This document shows, piece by piece, positions 8,276 through 18,181 of a stretch of DNA of 64,000 nucleotides. The translations under genes and the position numbers were made by a program. How positions within the stretch are numbered: position 1 is the first letter of the stretch; each line of letters starts with the position of its first letter. Below the pieces are notes generated by a model. That model was given only the letters and a program-made list of their open reading frames with translations. It had not been told where the DNA came from and did no database searches. Origin of the DNA: JBOGOC01 sp050747525 (GTDB lineage Bacteria > Acidobacteriota > Polarisedimenticolia > JACPZX01 > DASXTC01); assembly GCA_050747525.1 (NCBI GenBank), contig JBOGOC010000066.1:62001-126000 (forward strand), written 5' to 3'.

Positions 8276-11200
8276 ATGTGGGCATGGCTCGTCCTGGTCG
8301 TCATACTTGGCTCCACCCAACCATCTTCGGCCGCCGCGACATCCGGACTCCAGGTGCGCACCCTGGCCGGCACCTTCTCCCCTTCCGGCCACCTGGCCGC
8401 GGCGCCCGCCTGGTACATGGACCAGGCGCGCCCGCTGACCCCGGGAGGCGAGCGGCACCTGGTGGCGATCGCCGACCGGCCTCTCGGCCCAGATGAGCGC
8501 GGGCGGCTGGAAGCATCCGGGGCCCGCCTGACGGGATACCTCCCCGACCGTGCCTACCTCGTGCGCGTGGCCCCATCCGACGAGCCCGCGGTGCTGGCCC
8601 TTCCGTTCGTCATGTGGCTGGGCGCGCTGCCGCCCCACCTCAAGGTTCACCCCGAGCTGGCGTCCCGGGCGGCCGAGGCGATTGCGGCCAAGGGATCTGC
8701 GGATGCCTCGCCCGTCTCCCTTCGCGTCGTGCTCCACGAGCAGGAGCCCGACACGCGCGTGCAGCAGATCCTCTCCGGCCTGCCGGTCACGGCGACCCCC
8801 TCGGGGCACGGGGGCGCATGGCGCGTGCAGTCGGGCGTTCCCGTGGGCGACCTGCCTGCCGTCCTTTCGGCGCTGGCCGGGCTCCCCGAGGTGGAAGCGG
8901 TCGAGCCCGCCCGCATGGCGCGATGGGGGAACCAGGACGCGGTCTGGGTGCATCAGTCGTTCGTGGGCCCCTCGCCGCAGCAGACCCCGCTCTTCGATCG
9001 CGGGATCTTCGGCTGCGGACAGATCGTGGGGCTGGCCGATTCCGGGCTGGACTACGGGGCCTGCCACTTCAGCGATCCCAACGGCCCTCCTCCCATCTCC
9101 TTGTGCCTTTCCGCTCCCTGCCCCGCCGCCGCGCCGACGCTCACCCGGCGCAAGACCATCCTCTACTACAACTGGTCGGGCACACCCACGGGCGACGATG
9201 ACACCTGCGGGGGGATTCTTGGAGCGAGCGGTCATGGCACCCACACCTCCGGCTCGGTGACCGGCGATCGGACCCCCTTCGCCGACTGCGCCTCGTTCAC
9301 CACTCCGGCGCGCACGTCGGGCGACGGCCAGGCCCCCGGCGCGAAGCTGGTCATGCAGGAGATGGGGGACGGGCTGGAGTACCTCAATTCACTGGGGGGC
9401 TCGATGTGGAACCTGGCGGACGTGGCCTTCCAGACCGGCGTGCGGATCCAGTCGCACTCCTGGGGGGGCGGCTGCCAGGACATCCTCGGGGAGTGCATTC
9501 CCGGCTGCGAGCTCACCTACGACTCGTTCGCCCGCGACGCCGACCTCGCGATGTGGTCGCATCCCGACATGCTCCTCACCTCCTCCGCAGGAAACGCGGG
9601 GGAGCTCTGCTTGGCGCCCCAGGCGGTCACCACCCCCGCCATCGCCAAGAACATCCTGAGCGTGGGGTCGGTGGGACACGGGGCATCGGCAGGGGTCGCG
9701 TCGTCGTTCTCGAGCCAGGGGCCCACGCTGGACGGCCGGCTCAAGCCGACCCTGGCCGCGCAGGGTGAGGCGGTCGTCTCCGCCGCTTCGGACGCCAGCG
9801 GCTCGAGCGCCAACTGCAGCACCTGCTCGCTCGAAGGGACCTCGATGTCGGCCCCCACCGTGGCGGGACTGGCGGCGCTGGTGCGCGAGTACTTTACGGC
9901 CGGCTATCACGCCGCCGGCGCGCGCAGCCCAGGCCAGGGGATCGTCCCCACAGGCGCCCTCATCAAGGCGGTCCTGGTCGACGGCGCCGTGCCTCTGACC
10001 CCAGGGACGCCCCCCGACTTCCAGACGGGATTCGGCCGCGCCCTGCTGTCGCACTCGCTCCCCTTCACGGGCTCGGCCTTCCAGCTGCGATTCGTGGACA
10101 ACCGCGAGGGGGTCCTCACCGGAGAGGTGGTGACGCGCGCCTACGACGTGGCGGCCGGCACGCCGCTTCGGGCAACCCTCGTCTGGACCGACTTCCCCGC
10201 CGCCCTCAACGCGGCCGTGGCCCGCGTGAACGAGATGCGCCTGGAGGTCACCGATCCATCCGGCGCGGTCTGGTTCCAGACCCTCGACGCCGGGACGGAA
10301 GCGCCGATCCAGACCAGCGATCCCAACGCGCCCCACGATCCGCTCAACGTGGAGCATCGCCTCGTCTTCCCCACCCCCGCGGCGGGGCGATGGATCGTGC
10401 GGGTCATCGCGGAGGACGTGCCCATGGGGCCGCAGCCATTCGCCCTCGTTGTGCGGGGCGCTCTCACCGACTGCCCCGCTCCGGCGGCCCCGGCGTCGCC
10501 GTCTCTCGGCACGCCGGCCGACAACCAGGTCCAGGTCTCCTGGAGCGCGGTTCCGGGTGCGGTCGCCTATCACGTCCAGCGCAGCCTGGGCTCGTGCCCG
10601 GCCGGCCCGTGGAAGACGGTGGCCGCTGGCCTCACGGGGACCTCCTTCCTGGACTCGGGCATGGCGGGCGGAACCACGTGGAGCTACCGCGTCGTGGCCG
10701 CTTCGGGGACGGTGGGCGAATGCGAGTCGGCGCCGTCACCGTGCGCCTCGGTGGTGCCGACGGGAGACTGTTTCCTGGCCCCGGCTTTCGCCGGCCTCGG
10801 ATCGGCCGTCAGCGCCGGAACCTCGGGGTGCGCCATCCAGCTCTCCTGGCCCGCGGCGTCCGGGATCTGCGGATCGGACGTGCGCTACAACATCTACCGC
10901 TCCCCCACCCCCGGCTTCACGCCGGGGCCTGCCAACCGCATCGCGCGCTGCGTGGCGGGGACGTCGTACGTGGATGCGGATTCGGTCCCCGACCACGTCA
11001 CTCAGCACTACATCGTGCGCGCCGAGGACGCCACCACGGGCCATGGCGGGCCCTGCCGCGGCGGCAACGAAGACGTCAACCTGCACACGGTCTCGGCGGC
11101 GGCCGACGGCCCGCCGGCTCTGGGGACGTTCCTGGATGACGCCGGCGACACCGGCGGGGCCACCTTCGGTGCCGCGTCGTCCTGGTCCGTCGCGGACACG

Positions 11201-12052
11201 GGCGGTCACACGGCGCCCCACGCCTACGTGGGGACCAGCTCGTCGGGGATCTGCGCGCCGCTGGTGAGCCCGATCCTCACGCTGGCCGGGCCGGAGACGG
11301 GCCCGCAGCTCCTGTTCGACACCGTCCACGAGCTGTTGTACGACCCCTTCGGGTTCTTCGGCGCCGAAGGCTCGCTCGGGCAGGTGGAAATCGCCACCGG
11401 GCCGGCATTCTCCAATTGGACCCGCGTGCCGCTCACCCCCGACTACCCCGCCGTCGTGGAGTTCCCTTTCAACAACTGCGCCACCACGGCCAACATCGAC
11501 ACCTATTTCTCCGACTTCAACACGACCTACACCACCTACACAGCGTCGCTCACCAACTGGGCGGGCGAGGAGGTCCGGCTCCGGTTCCTTCTCGTGGGGG
11601 ACCTGATCTATCCGACGGGAACATGGACTCTGGACGACATCCGCATCACGCAGGCGGTGGTCCCCGGCTCGTGCACGCCGCTGGCGTCCGGGCCGCCGCC
11701 CATCCCTGATGGGGCCTCCGTCCCCGGCCAGCCCCTCACGGTGCAGCGCGCTGGGAACGATCTGCTGCTGACCTGGGATGCCGCCACCTGCCCCGCGGCA
11801 GCCGTGAACGTCTACTGGGGGAACATCGGCTCCTACGGCAGTTTCGCGGGAGGCTTTTGCGACCTGCCTCCCACCGGAAGCGCCACGGTGTCGCTCCCCG
11901 GAGACGTCTGGATGATCGTGGTGGCCACCGATGGCAGTTCCACGGACGGCAGCCACAGCCGAACGGGCGCGGGGGCCGAGCTGACCTACGCGGGAGCCTC
12001 CGCCGTGTGCCCGGCCATCACGTCGCACGTCACGAACGGAGGATGTCCCTGA
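8276..12052 (+). CDS. Secreted subtilisin-like (S8) serine protease with fibronectin-III-like modules
   Basis: A 1258-residue protein with an N-terminal signal (MWAWLVLVVILGSTQPSSAA) and a propeptide-like region. The S8 catalytic triad is visible: Asp in GLADSGLD (about residue 255), His in SGHGTHTSG (about 320) and Ser in GTSMSAPTVAGLAAL (about 523). The oxyanion Asn is probably in SSAGNAGE. Cysteine-rich insertions around the triad suggest disulfides. After the protease comes a P-domain-like beta region (about 570-730), two fibronectin-III-like modules (about 740-830 and 860-950), a jelly-roll-like region, and a further FnIII-like tail. It is probably a cell-surface or extracellular protease. 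The start directly follows a strong hairpin. Confidence 0.93.
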   Translation: MWAWLVLVVILGSTQPSSAAATSGLQVRTLAGTFSPSGHLAAAPAWYMDQARPLTPGGERHLVAIADRPLGPDERGRLEASGARLTGYLPDRAYLVRVAPSDEPAVLALPFVMWLGALPPHLKVHPELASRAAEAIAAKGSADASPVSLRVVLHEQEPDTRVQQILSGLPVTATPSGHGGAWRVQSGVPVGDLPAVLSALAGLPEVEAVEPARMARWGNQDAVWVHQSFVGPSPQQTPLFDRGIFGCGQIVGLADSGLDYGACHFSDPNGPPPISLCLSAPCPAAAPTLTRRKTILYYNWSGTPTGDDDTCGGILGASGHGTHTSGSVTGDRTPFADCASFTTPARTSGDGQAPGAKLVMQEMGDGLEYLNSLGGSMWNLADVAFQTGVRIQSHSWGGGCQDILGECIPGCELTYDSFARDADLAMWSHPDMLLTSSAGNAGELCLAPQAVTTPAIAKNILSVGSVGHGASAGVASSFSSQGPTLDGRLKPTLAAQGEAVVSAASDASGSSANCSTCSLEGTSMSAPTVAGLAALVREYFTAGYHAAGARSPGQGIVPTGALIKAVLVDGAVPLTPGTPPDFQTGFGRALLSHSLPFTGSAFQLRFVDNREGVLTGEVVTRAYDVAAGTPLRATLVWTDFPAALNAAVARVNEMRLEVTDPSGAVWFQTLDAGTEAPIQTSDPNAPHDPLNVEHRLVFPTPAAGRWIVRVIAEDVPMGPQPFALVVRGALTDCPAPAAPASPSLGTPADNQVQVSWSAVPGAVAYHVQRSLGSCPAGPWKTVAAGLTGTSFLDSGMAGGTTWSYRVVAASGTVGECESAPSPCASVVPTGDCFLAPAFAGLGSAVSAGTSGCAIQLSWPAASGICGSDVRYNIYRSPTPGFTPGPANRIARCVAGTSYVDADSVPDHVTQHYIVRAEDATTGHGGPCRGGNEDVNLHTVSAAADGPPALGTFLDDAGDTGGATFGAASSWSVADTGGHTAPHAYVGTSSSGICAPLVSPILTLAGPETGPQLLFDTVHELLYDPFGFFGAEGSLGQVEIATGPAFSNWTRVPLTPDYPAVVEFPFNNCATTANIDTYFSDFNTTYTTYTASLTNWAGEEVRLRFLLVGDLIYPTGTWTLDDIRITQAVVPGSCTPLASGPPPIPDGASVPGQPLTVQRAGNDLLLTWDAATCPAAAVNVYWGNIGSYGSFAGGFCDLPPTGSATVSLPGDVWMIVVATDGSSTDGSHSRTGAGAELTYAGASAVCPAITSHVTNGGCP

Positions 12053-12290
12053 GCCACGCGGGGTTCACTGGGATGAACCGACCGTCGCGACGGACAGGAA
12101 GACGCGCTTTTCGCCGCGGATGGACCGTGTCTTTCCTGTGACCGTGAGCGTGGCACTCGAGCGGATGTTGCTCGAGCTGCTGCCCGCGCTCATCGTGCCC
12201 AGCCCGGCGACGTGCCCGATGAGGAAACCAAACCCCTCCCCCGCCCGTATGTCCCTCACCATGCCGGGTGCATGAGAGGGAGCCGCCACG

Positions 12291-13175
12291 ATGTCGGAAC
12301 TGATCATCCAGAATCTGTCCAAGACCTACGCCAACGGTGTGCGCGCGCTGGACGACGTGAGCCTGACCATCCCGCCTGGGATGTTCGGCCTGCTCGGCCC
12401 CAACGGCGCCGGAAAGTCGACCCTGATGCGCACGCTGGCCACTCTGCAGGAGCCCGACCGCGGGAGCATCCGCCTGGGGAGCCTCGACGTCCTGAAGCAG
12501 AAGGATGACGTGCGGCGGGCTCTCGGCTACCTCCCGCAGGAGTTCGGCGTCTATCCGCGCGTCTCGGCGCTCGAGATGCTGTCACACGTCGCGGTGCTCA
12601 AGGGGATCGTGAATCCGCGCGGGCGCAAGGAGACCGTGGAGGCGATCCTGCGGCGCACCAACCTCTGGGACGTGCGCAAGCGGAAGCTGGGCACATTCTC
12701 GGGCGGCATGAAGCAGCGCTTCGGCATCGCGCAGGCACTGCTGGGCGATCCGCGCCTCATCATCGTGGACGAGCCGACGGCCGGCCTCGATCCGGTCGAG
12801 CGACTGCGCTTCAACAACATGCTGAGCGAGATCGGCGAGAACGTCGTGGTCATCCTGTCCACGCACATCGTGGAGGACGTGAGCGACCTGTGCAGCCGGA
12901 TGGCCATCCTGTCGCACGGGCGGGTGGTGCTCACCGGAGACCCGCAGGCGACCATCGACACCATGCGGGGCCGCGTCTGGAAGAAGATCATCGATCGCGC
13001 GCACCTGGACGACTACGAGAAGGCGTGCACGGTGATCTCCACCCGCCTGGTGGCGGGTCGCACGGCCATTCACGTCATGGCGGACGCCCGGCCCGACGCC
13101 TCCTTCGCAGAGGTGTCCCCCGAGCTGGAGGACGTGTACTTCTCGGCCCTCAAGAGCTCGGGCATGGCCGCCTGA
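12291..13175 (+). CDS. ABC transporter ATP-binding protein
   Basis: A 294-residue ATPase with Walker A GPNGAGKST (about residues 36-44), signature FSGGMKQR, Walker B LIIVDEPTAGLDP and the switch histidine in STHIVED. The arrangement is that of CcmA/YadG-type exporters with a separate permease. The downstream permease/peptidase fusion begins four bases after its stop, so the two form one operon and presumably one complex at the inner membrane. The substrate is not predictable. A purine-rich GAGAGGGAG lies upstream of the start. The 238 bases upstream (12053-12290) hold no gene I can support. Confidence 0.93.
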   Translation: MSELIIQNLSKTYANGVRALDDVSLTIPPGMFGLLGPNGAGKSTLMRTLATLQEPDRGSIRLGSLDVLKQKDDVRRALGYLPQEFGVYPRVSALEMLSHVAVLKGIVNPRGRKETVEAILRRTNLWDVRKRKLGTFSGGMKQRFGIAQALLGDPRLIIVDEPTAGLDPVERLRFNNMLSEIGENVVVILSTHIVEDVSDLCSRMAILSHGRVVLTGDPQATIDTMRGRVWKKIIDRAHLDDYEKACTVISTRLVAGRTAIHVMADARPDASFAEVSPELEDVYFSALKSSGMAA

Positions 13176-13179
13176 CGCC

Positions 13180-16100
13180 ATGCTGCTGCGCATCCTCGTC
13201 TTCGAGTTCCGCTACCAGCTGCGCCAGCCCCTCTTCTGGATTGCCACCATCGTCTTCTTCCTGCTGACGTTCGCGGCCATCACCACCGACGTGGTCTCGG
13301 TGGGCGGCTCCATCGGCAGCGTCAACCGCAACGCCCCCTACGTCATCGTCCAGATGCTGGCGGTCATGACCGCCATCGCCACCTTCGTCACCACCGCGTT
13401 CGTGGCCGGCAGCGTGCAGAGGGACTTCGAGAGCCGCACCGACGAGATGTTCTTCTCCCTCCCGCTGAAGAAACGCGACTACCTGCTGGGCCGGTTCTTC
13501 GGCGCCCTGGGGGTGTCGGTGGCCGTCTTCTCCGGCGTCGTGCTGGGGATCCTGCTCGGGAGCGTGATGCCCTGGCTGGAGCCGGACCGCATCGGGCCCT
13601 TCCTGGTGGGCCCGTACGTCCAGTCGATCCTGTACTTCGTCATCCCCAACCTGTTCATCACCGGGGCCATGTTCTTCTCGCTGTCCACGCTGACGCGCAG
13701 CCTGCTCTGGACCTACGTGGGGGTGGTGGTCTTCTTCGTGGGCTTCGGCATCGGCGGCGCCTACCTCGACGACCTCGAGAACAAGATGATCGGCGCGCTC
13801 TCCGATCCCTTCGGCGTCTCTGCCTTCGAGACGGTGACCCGGTACTGGACCGTGGCGGAGCGCAACACCGCTCCACTCCCGCTGACCGGGGCGATGCTGT
13901 GGAACCGGGCGCTCTGGATGGGGGCGGCCGTGCTGCTGCTTGCCTTCACCTGCGCGCGCTTCCGCTTCAGCACCGCGGACAGAAAGGCCACGCGGCGCCG
14001 CCGTCGCCTCACGGCGGAGCCGGAAGCCGCGGCCCCATCCCCGTCACCGGGCAAGATGAAGCCCGTGACGCCCGTGTTCGGCCGCGCCACGTCCTGGGTG
14101 CAGTTCCTCCAACGCGCCCGCCTGGAGACGCTGGGGGCGATCACCGGCATTCCGTTCATCGTGATGCTCCTTTTCGGGCTGATCAACATCGTCGCCAACT
14201 CCACCCGCATCGACGATCTCTACGGGACCCCCGTGTACCCCGTCACCTATCTGATGCTCAGGGTGATCGCGGGAGCCTTCGGCCTCTTCGTCTTCCTGAT
14301 CCTGATCTTCTACAGCGGGGACATGGTGTGGCGCGAACGCACCCTGCGCATGTCCGACGTCGTGGACGCCCTCCCCGTGCCGAGCTGGGTGCCCTGGGCC
14401 TCCAAGGGAACGGCGCTCGCGGCGCTGGTGCTGGTGCTGCACGCGGCTGCCATGGTGGCCGGGATGGGGGTCCAGCTCTTCCGCGGGTACACGAACTTCG
14501 AGTTCCCTGTGTATCTGAAGGGGCTCTTCCTGATATCGGTTCCGGAGTTCCTCTTCATCGCCGCCCTCTGCCTGTTCGTGCAGGCGGCGGTCAACGCCAA
14601 GTTCCTGGGATGGCTCATCTCACTCGTCGTGTACGTGGCCGGCCAGGTCATGCCGGCCATGCGGCTCGAGCACCACCTGTACCGTTTCGGCTCGGTCCCC
14701 GACGCCCCCTACTCGGACATGAACGGGTTCGGTCACTTCGTGCAGCCCACGGTCTGGTTCTTCGCGTACTGGATCTGCATCTCGGGGCTGCTGGTCGCCC
14801 TGTCGCACCTGCTCTGGGTGCGCGGCGCGGAGTCCGGGACGCGCATCCGCCTGCGCCTCGCGCGCCAGCGGTTCGGCCGCGGGCCCGCCTTCGCGCTCTC
14901 GGCCGCGCTGGCCGGCGCCGCCGCGACCGGGGGCTGGATCTTCTACAACACGGCGGTGCTGAACCATTACCTCCCGTCCAAGACGAGGATGGACCTCCAG
15001 GCGGAGTTCGAGAAGAAGTACAAGCAGTACGAGACGCGCCGCGGCCCCCGCATCACCGACGTCCAGGCGGACGTGGACATCCATCCCGAGAGCCGCAGCG
15101 CTCTCATCCGGGGCCGCTACCTCATGAAGAACACCACGGCTCAGCCGGTCACCGAGGTGCACGTCACGCTCAATCCGAGGGTCACCATCCGATCGCTGAG
15201 CATCCCGGGGGCCAGTCCGACGATGGAGGACGCGGAGCTCGGCTACCGCATCTACAGCCTCGCCGAGCCCCTGGCCCCGGGCGCGGAGATCAGCCTGGCG
15301 TTCGACCTGAGCGTGGAGAACCGCGGGTTCGTCAACAACGACGCCAACACCAAGCTGGTGGCCAACGGGACCTTCTTCGACAGCTCCGACTACTTCCCCC
15401 ATCTCGGGTATTCGCGGTTCGGCGAGCTGGATGATCCCAACGAACGGAGGAAGCGCGATCTTCCTCCCGTTCAGAGGTTCCCCCGCATCGACGACCCCAC
15501 CGCGCGGTACGACAACTACATCTCCAACGAGGCGGACTGGGTCCACTACGAGACCACGGTCAGCACCACCGCCGACCAGACCGCGCTGGCCCCCGGCTAT
15601 CTGCAGAAGACGTGGGAGGAAGGAGGGCGCCGCTACTTCCACTACGCCATGGACGCCCCCATCTTCAACTTCTTCGCCTACCTGTCGGCGCGCTACGAGG
15701 TCGTGCGCGACAAGTGGAACGACGTGGCCATCGAGGTCTACCACCATCCGGGCCACTCCTACAACGTCGGGCGCATGATCACGGCGGTGAAGGCGTCGCT
15801 CGAGTACTTCACGAAGAACTTCGGCCCCTACCAGCACCGGCAGGTGCGCATTGTCGAGTTCCCGCGCTACGCCCGCTTCGCACAGGCGTTCCCCAACACC
15901 ATCCCCTTCTCGGAGAGCATCGGATTCATCGCCAGGCTCGATGAAGACCCCGAGGAGATCGACTACGTCTTCTACGTCACCGCCCACGAAGTCGCCCACC
16001 AGTGGTGGGCCCATCAGGTGATGGGAGGCAACGTCCAGGGGGCGACCCTCCTGTCGGAGACGATGTCCCAGTACTCGGCCCTGATGGTGATGGAGCAGGC

Positions 16101-16773
16101 CTACGGCCCCGACAAGATGCGCAAGTTCCTCAAGTACGAGATGGATCGGTACCTGACGGGGCGCGGGGGCGAGCGCATCGAGGAGCTCCCCCTCTACCTG
16201 GTCGAGGACCAGCCTTACATCCACTACCGCAAGGGGAGCGTGGTCATGTACGCTCTGAGGGACGCGGTCGGCGAGGCGCCGCTGAACCAGGCGCTGGCCG
16301 CCTACGTGAAGGCGGTCGCCTTCCAGCAGCCCCCCTACACCTATTCGCTCGAGTTCCTCGACTACATCCGCAGGGCGGTCCCCGACGACAAGTTATCCCT
16401 GCTGGACGACCTCTTCCGCAACATCACCCTGTACGAGAACCAGGCACGCGACGCCACCTGGTCGCGGCGCGACGACGGCAAGTACGTCGTCCGGCTCGAC
16501 GTGGAGTCCTCCAAGTTCCGCGCGGACGGCAACGGCGCCGAGAAGCCGATCCCCCTGGACGACTGGGTGGACGTCGGGGTCTTCGGGGAGAAGGGCCCCG
16601 ACAGTCCGCCCGAAGGGAAGGTTTTGCTGCTGGAGAAGCGCCGCGTGAGCCGGTCCCAGGAGACCTTCGAGATCGTGGTGGATGCCGAGCCCCGCAAGGC
16701 CGGGATCGACCCGTTCAACAAGCTGGTCGATCGTAATCCCGACAACAACCTCACCACGGTCTCGATGCGCTGA
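13180..16773 (+). CDS. ABC transporter permease fused to an M1-family metallopeptidase
   Basis: A 1197-residue fusion. Residues 1-600 hold two blocks of about six membrane helices each (an ABC-2-type permease duplicated). The rest is an extracytoplasmic M1 aminopeptidase-like region: HEVAHQWWAH with HEVAH at about 936-940, and a downstream LLSETMSQYSALMVME supplying the third zinc ligand. The Glu lies 19 residues after the second His, one more than in classic aminopeptidase N; I recall the same spacing in other permease-fused members. There is an exopeptidase-like upstream beta domain, but no clear GxMEN motif was found. With the preceding ATPase it forms an ABC system in which transport and peptide trimming may be linked; this link is inferred. 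Confidence 0.92.
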   Translation: MLLRILVFEFRYQLRQPLFWIATIVFFLLTFAAITTDVVSVGGSIGSVNRNAPYVIVQMLAVMTAIATFVTTAFVAGSVQRDFESRTDEMFFSLPLKKRDYLLGRFFGALGVSVAVFSGVVLGILLGSVMPWLEPDRIGPFLVGPYVQSILYFVIPNLFITGAMFFSLSTLTRSLLWTYVGVVVFFVGFGIGGAYLDDLENKMIGALSDPFGVSAFETVTRYWTVAERNTAPLPLTGAMLWNRALWMGAAVLLLAFTCARFRFSTADRKATRRRRRLTAEPEAAAPSPSPGKMKPVTPVFGRATSWVQFLQRARLETLGAITGIPFIVMLLFGLINIVANSTRIDDLYGTPVYPVTYLMLRVIAGAFGLFVFLILIFYSGDMVWRERTLRMSDVVDALPVPSWVPWASKGTALAALVLVLHAAAMVAGMGVQLFRGYTNFEFPVYLKGLFLISVPEFLFIAALCLFVQAAVNAKFLGWLISLVVYVAGQVMPAMRLEHHLYRFGSVPDAPYSDMNGFGHFVQPTVWFFAYWICISGLLVALSHLLWVRGAESGTRIRLRLARQRFGRGPAFALSAALAGAAATGGWIFYNTAVLNHYLPSKTRMDLQAEFEKKYKQYETRRGPRITDVQADVDIHPESRSALIRGRYLMKNTTAQPVTEVHVTLNPRVTIRSLSIPGASPTMEDAELGYRIYSLAEPLAPGAEISLAFDLSVENRGFVNNDANTKLVANGTFFDSSDYFPHLGYSRFGELDDPNERRKRDLPPVQRFPRIDDPTARYDNYISNEADWVHYETTVSTTADQTALAPGYLQKTWEEGGRRYFHYAMDAPIFNFFAYLSARYEVVRDKWNDVAIEVYHHPGHSYNVGRMITAVKASLEYFTKNFGPYQHRQVRIVEFPRYARFAQAFPNTIPFSESIGFIARLDEDPEEIDYVFYVTAHEVAHQWWAHQVMGGNVQGATLLSETMSQYSALMVMEQAYGPDKMRKFLKYEMDRYLTGRGGERIEELPLYLVEDQPYIHYRKGSVVMYALRDAVGEAPLNQALAAYVKAVAFQQPPYTYSLEFLDYIRRAVPDDKLSLLDDLFRNITLYENQARDATWSRRDDGKYVVRLDVESSKFRADGNGAEKPIPLDDWVDVGVFGEKGPDSPPEGKVLLLEKRRVSRSQETFEIVVDAEPRKAGIDPFNKLVDRNPDNNLTTVSMR

Positions 16774-16783
16774 CGCCCCGGCC

Positions 16784-18101
16784 TCAGAGCGACAACAGGT
16801 ACTCGACCAGGTCCTCCTTCTCGGCGTCCGACAGACCCAGCTGGAAGAAGCCGTCGTAGTGGTTCACGACGTCCTGCAGGGTCTCGAAGCGTCCATCGTG
16901 GTAGAAGCCCCCCTTCTGATGGGTCCACAGCCCCGCCAGAGGCGAGGTCCTGTACCGCTCATCGGGCGAGCGCCCCGCCTGGACGCCGTCGATGCCGATC
17001 TCCGACGGGAGGTGCATGTTCCATCCCGGCTCGGTGAAGATCGGCGGAACGTGACACGTCGCGCAGCGGGCCTCCCCCCCGAACAGCGCCTTCCCGCGCC
17101 GGGCCGCCTGCGCGTCGAAGCTGTCGCGGGGAGGATCGGGGGCCAGAAGCGCCAGCTGGTAGAAATGAAGGGCCGGCAGCTTCGAGGTGATCAGGTCCGG
17201 CTCTCCCCTCACGTTGCCGAACCCGTTGGCCGCTGCAATGGGGAACTTCACGGGATCGTTGAGGCGCGGATCGAAGAAGGTCCCCGAGCCGTGCATCTCA
17301 AGGTTGGCCACGAACGCGTTCCAGTGCGGGACCGATCCCCATCCGGTCCAGGTGTGCAGGTTGACCCCCGCGAGGCCAAAGGCGGGCGGAATGAGTGTCG
17401 GGGCGTTCACCCCGTCGAGAATGAGCTCGGCGTCGAATTTGCCGGGCCCCCACGAATTCAGCACCGCCCTGACCGTGTTCGGATCGGTGTTCAGGAGCGT
17501 GGTGAAGGGGGTGAGATCCGGGGCGATGGCGACGATGGCCCCGACGTTCAGGTCGCGGTTGGCCCATCCGTCCAGGCGGCGGCCGATCCCCGGAATGGCC
17601 GAGTCGTCCACCGTCGAGTGACACAGCGCGCACTGGATGCCGATGCTGGTGATCTCGTTTCCCCGGAAGAAGCCGGTCAGGCCCACCACGGCGTTGCGCC
17701 TGAGGAGATCGAGGGTGACCGCCGGATCGTCCAGATCGATCGCGCCCCCCTTGATCAGCTTGACCGCCCCCTCGCGGCAGAGCCTCGACGTCCACCTTGA
17801 GGCCCAGCTCCAGAGCGAGGCGCGGACTCACTCCGGGCCCCGTGCCGCCGTTTTCCTCGCCCGCAATCGCTTCGTGCAGTCTGAGGGCATCCCCCCAGAA
17901 CGCCTGATCGCCGAAGGTGTCGAACCGGAATATCCGCCGGCCCTCGGCGAGCATCGCCAGGGAGGTCCTCTCTATCGAGCCTTGCGGGCTGGGGTTCCTG
18001 CCGAAACTGTTCTGACTGTTCGAGCTGGAGCGCTGGAAACTGGCCGCACCCAATGTGGACGCAACAAGGAAGAGCGCGGCAACACGACGAGGGTGTTGCA
18101 T
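16784..18101 (-). pseudogene. Secreted di-heme c-type cytochrome, frameshifted
   Basis: ATG 18101 follows an excellent Shine-Dalgarno (AGGAGGTG). The N-terminal frame gives a signal peptide (VAALFLVASTLGAAS), then RRIFRFDTFGDQAFWGD and LGLKVDVEALPR. It then loses sense at a C-run on the + strand (17767-17771). Removing one base restores GAVKLIKGGAIDLDDPAVT in the other frame, leading into the 301-codon C-terminal part with two heme-binding motifs, CALCH and CATCH, and GKALFGGEARCATCHVPP. The pattern resembles MauG/cytochrome c peroxidase-like periplasmic di-heme proteins. A homopolymer indel from sequencing is as likely as genuine inactivation. Its stop converges with the permease gene only ten bases away. 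Confidence 0.8.
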
Positions 18102-18181
18102 GCCGACACCTCCTGACAGACGGACGCCCCACGGAGCGTGTTGACATGAAGTCCTTACATAGTCATACAGGCTGGACGATG

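Noticed and set aside
12065..12322. Minus-strand frame of 85 codons between the protease and the ABC genes
   Set aside because: Overlaps the ATPase start, has no recognisable motif and no clear ribosome site; possibly a remnant.
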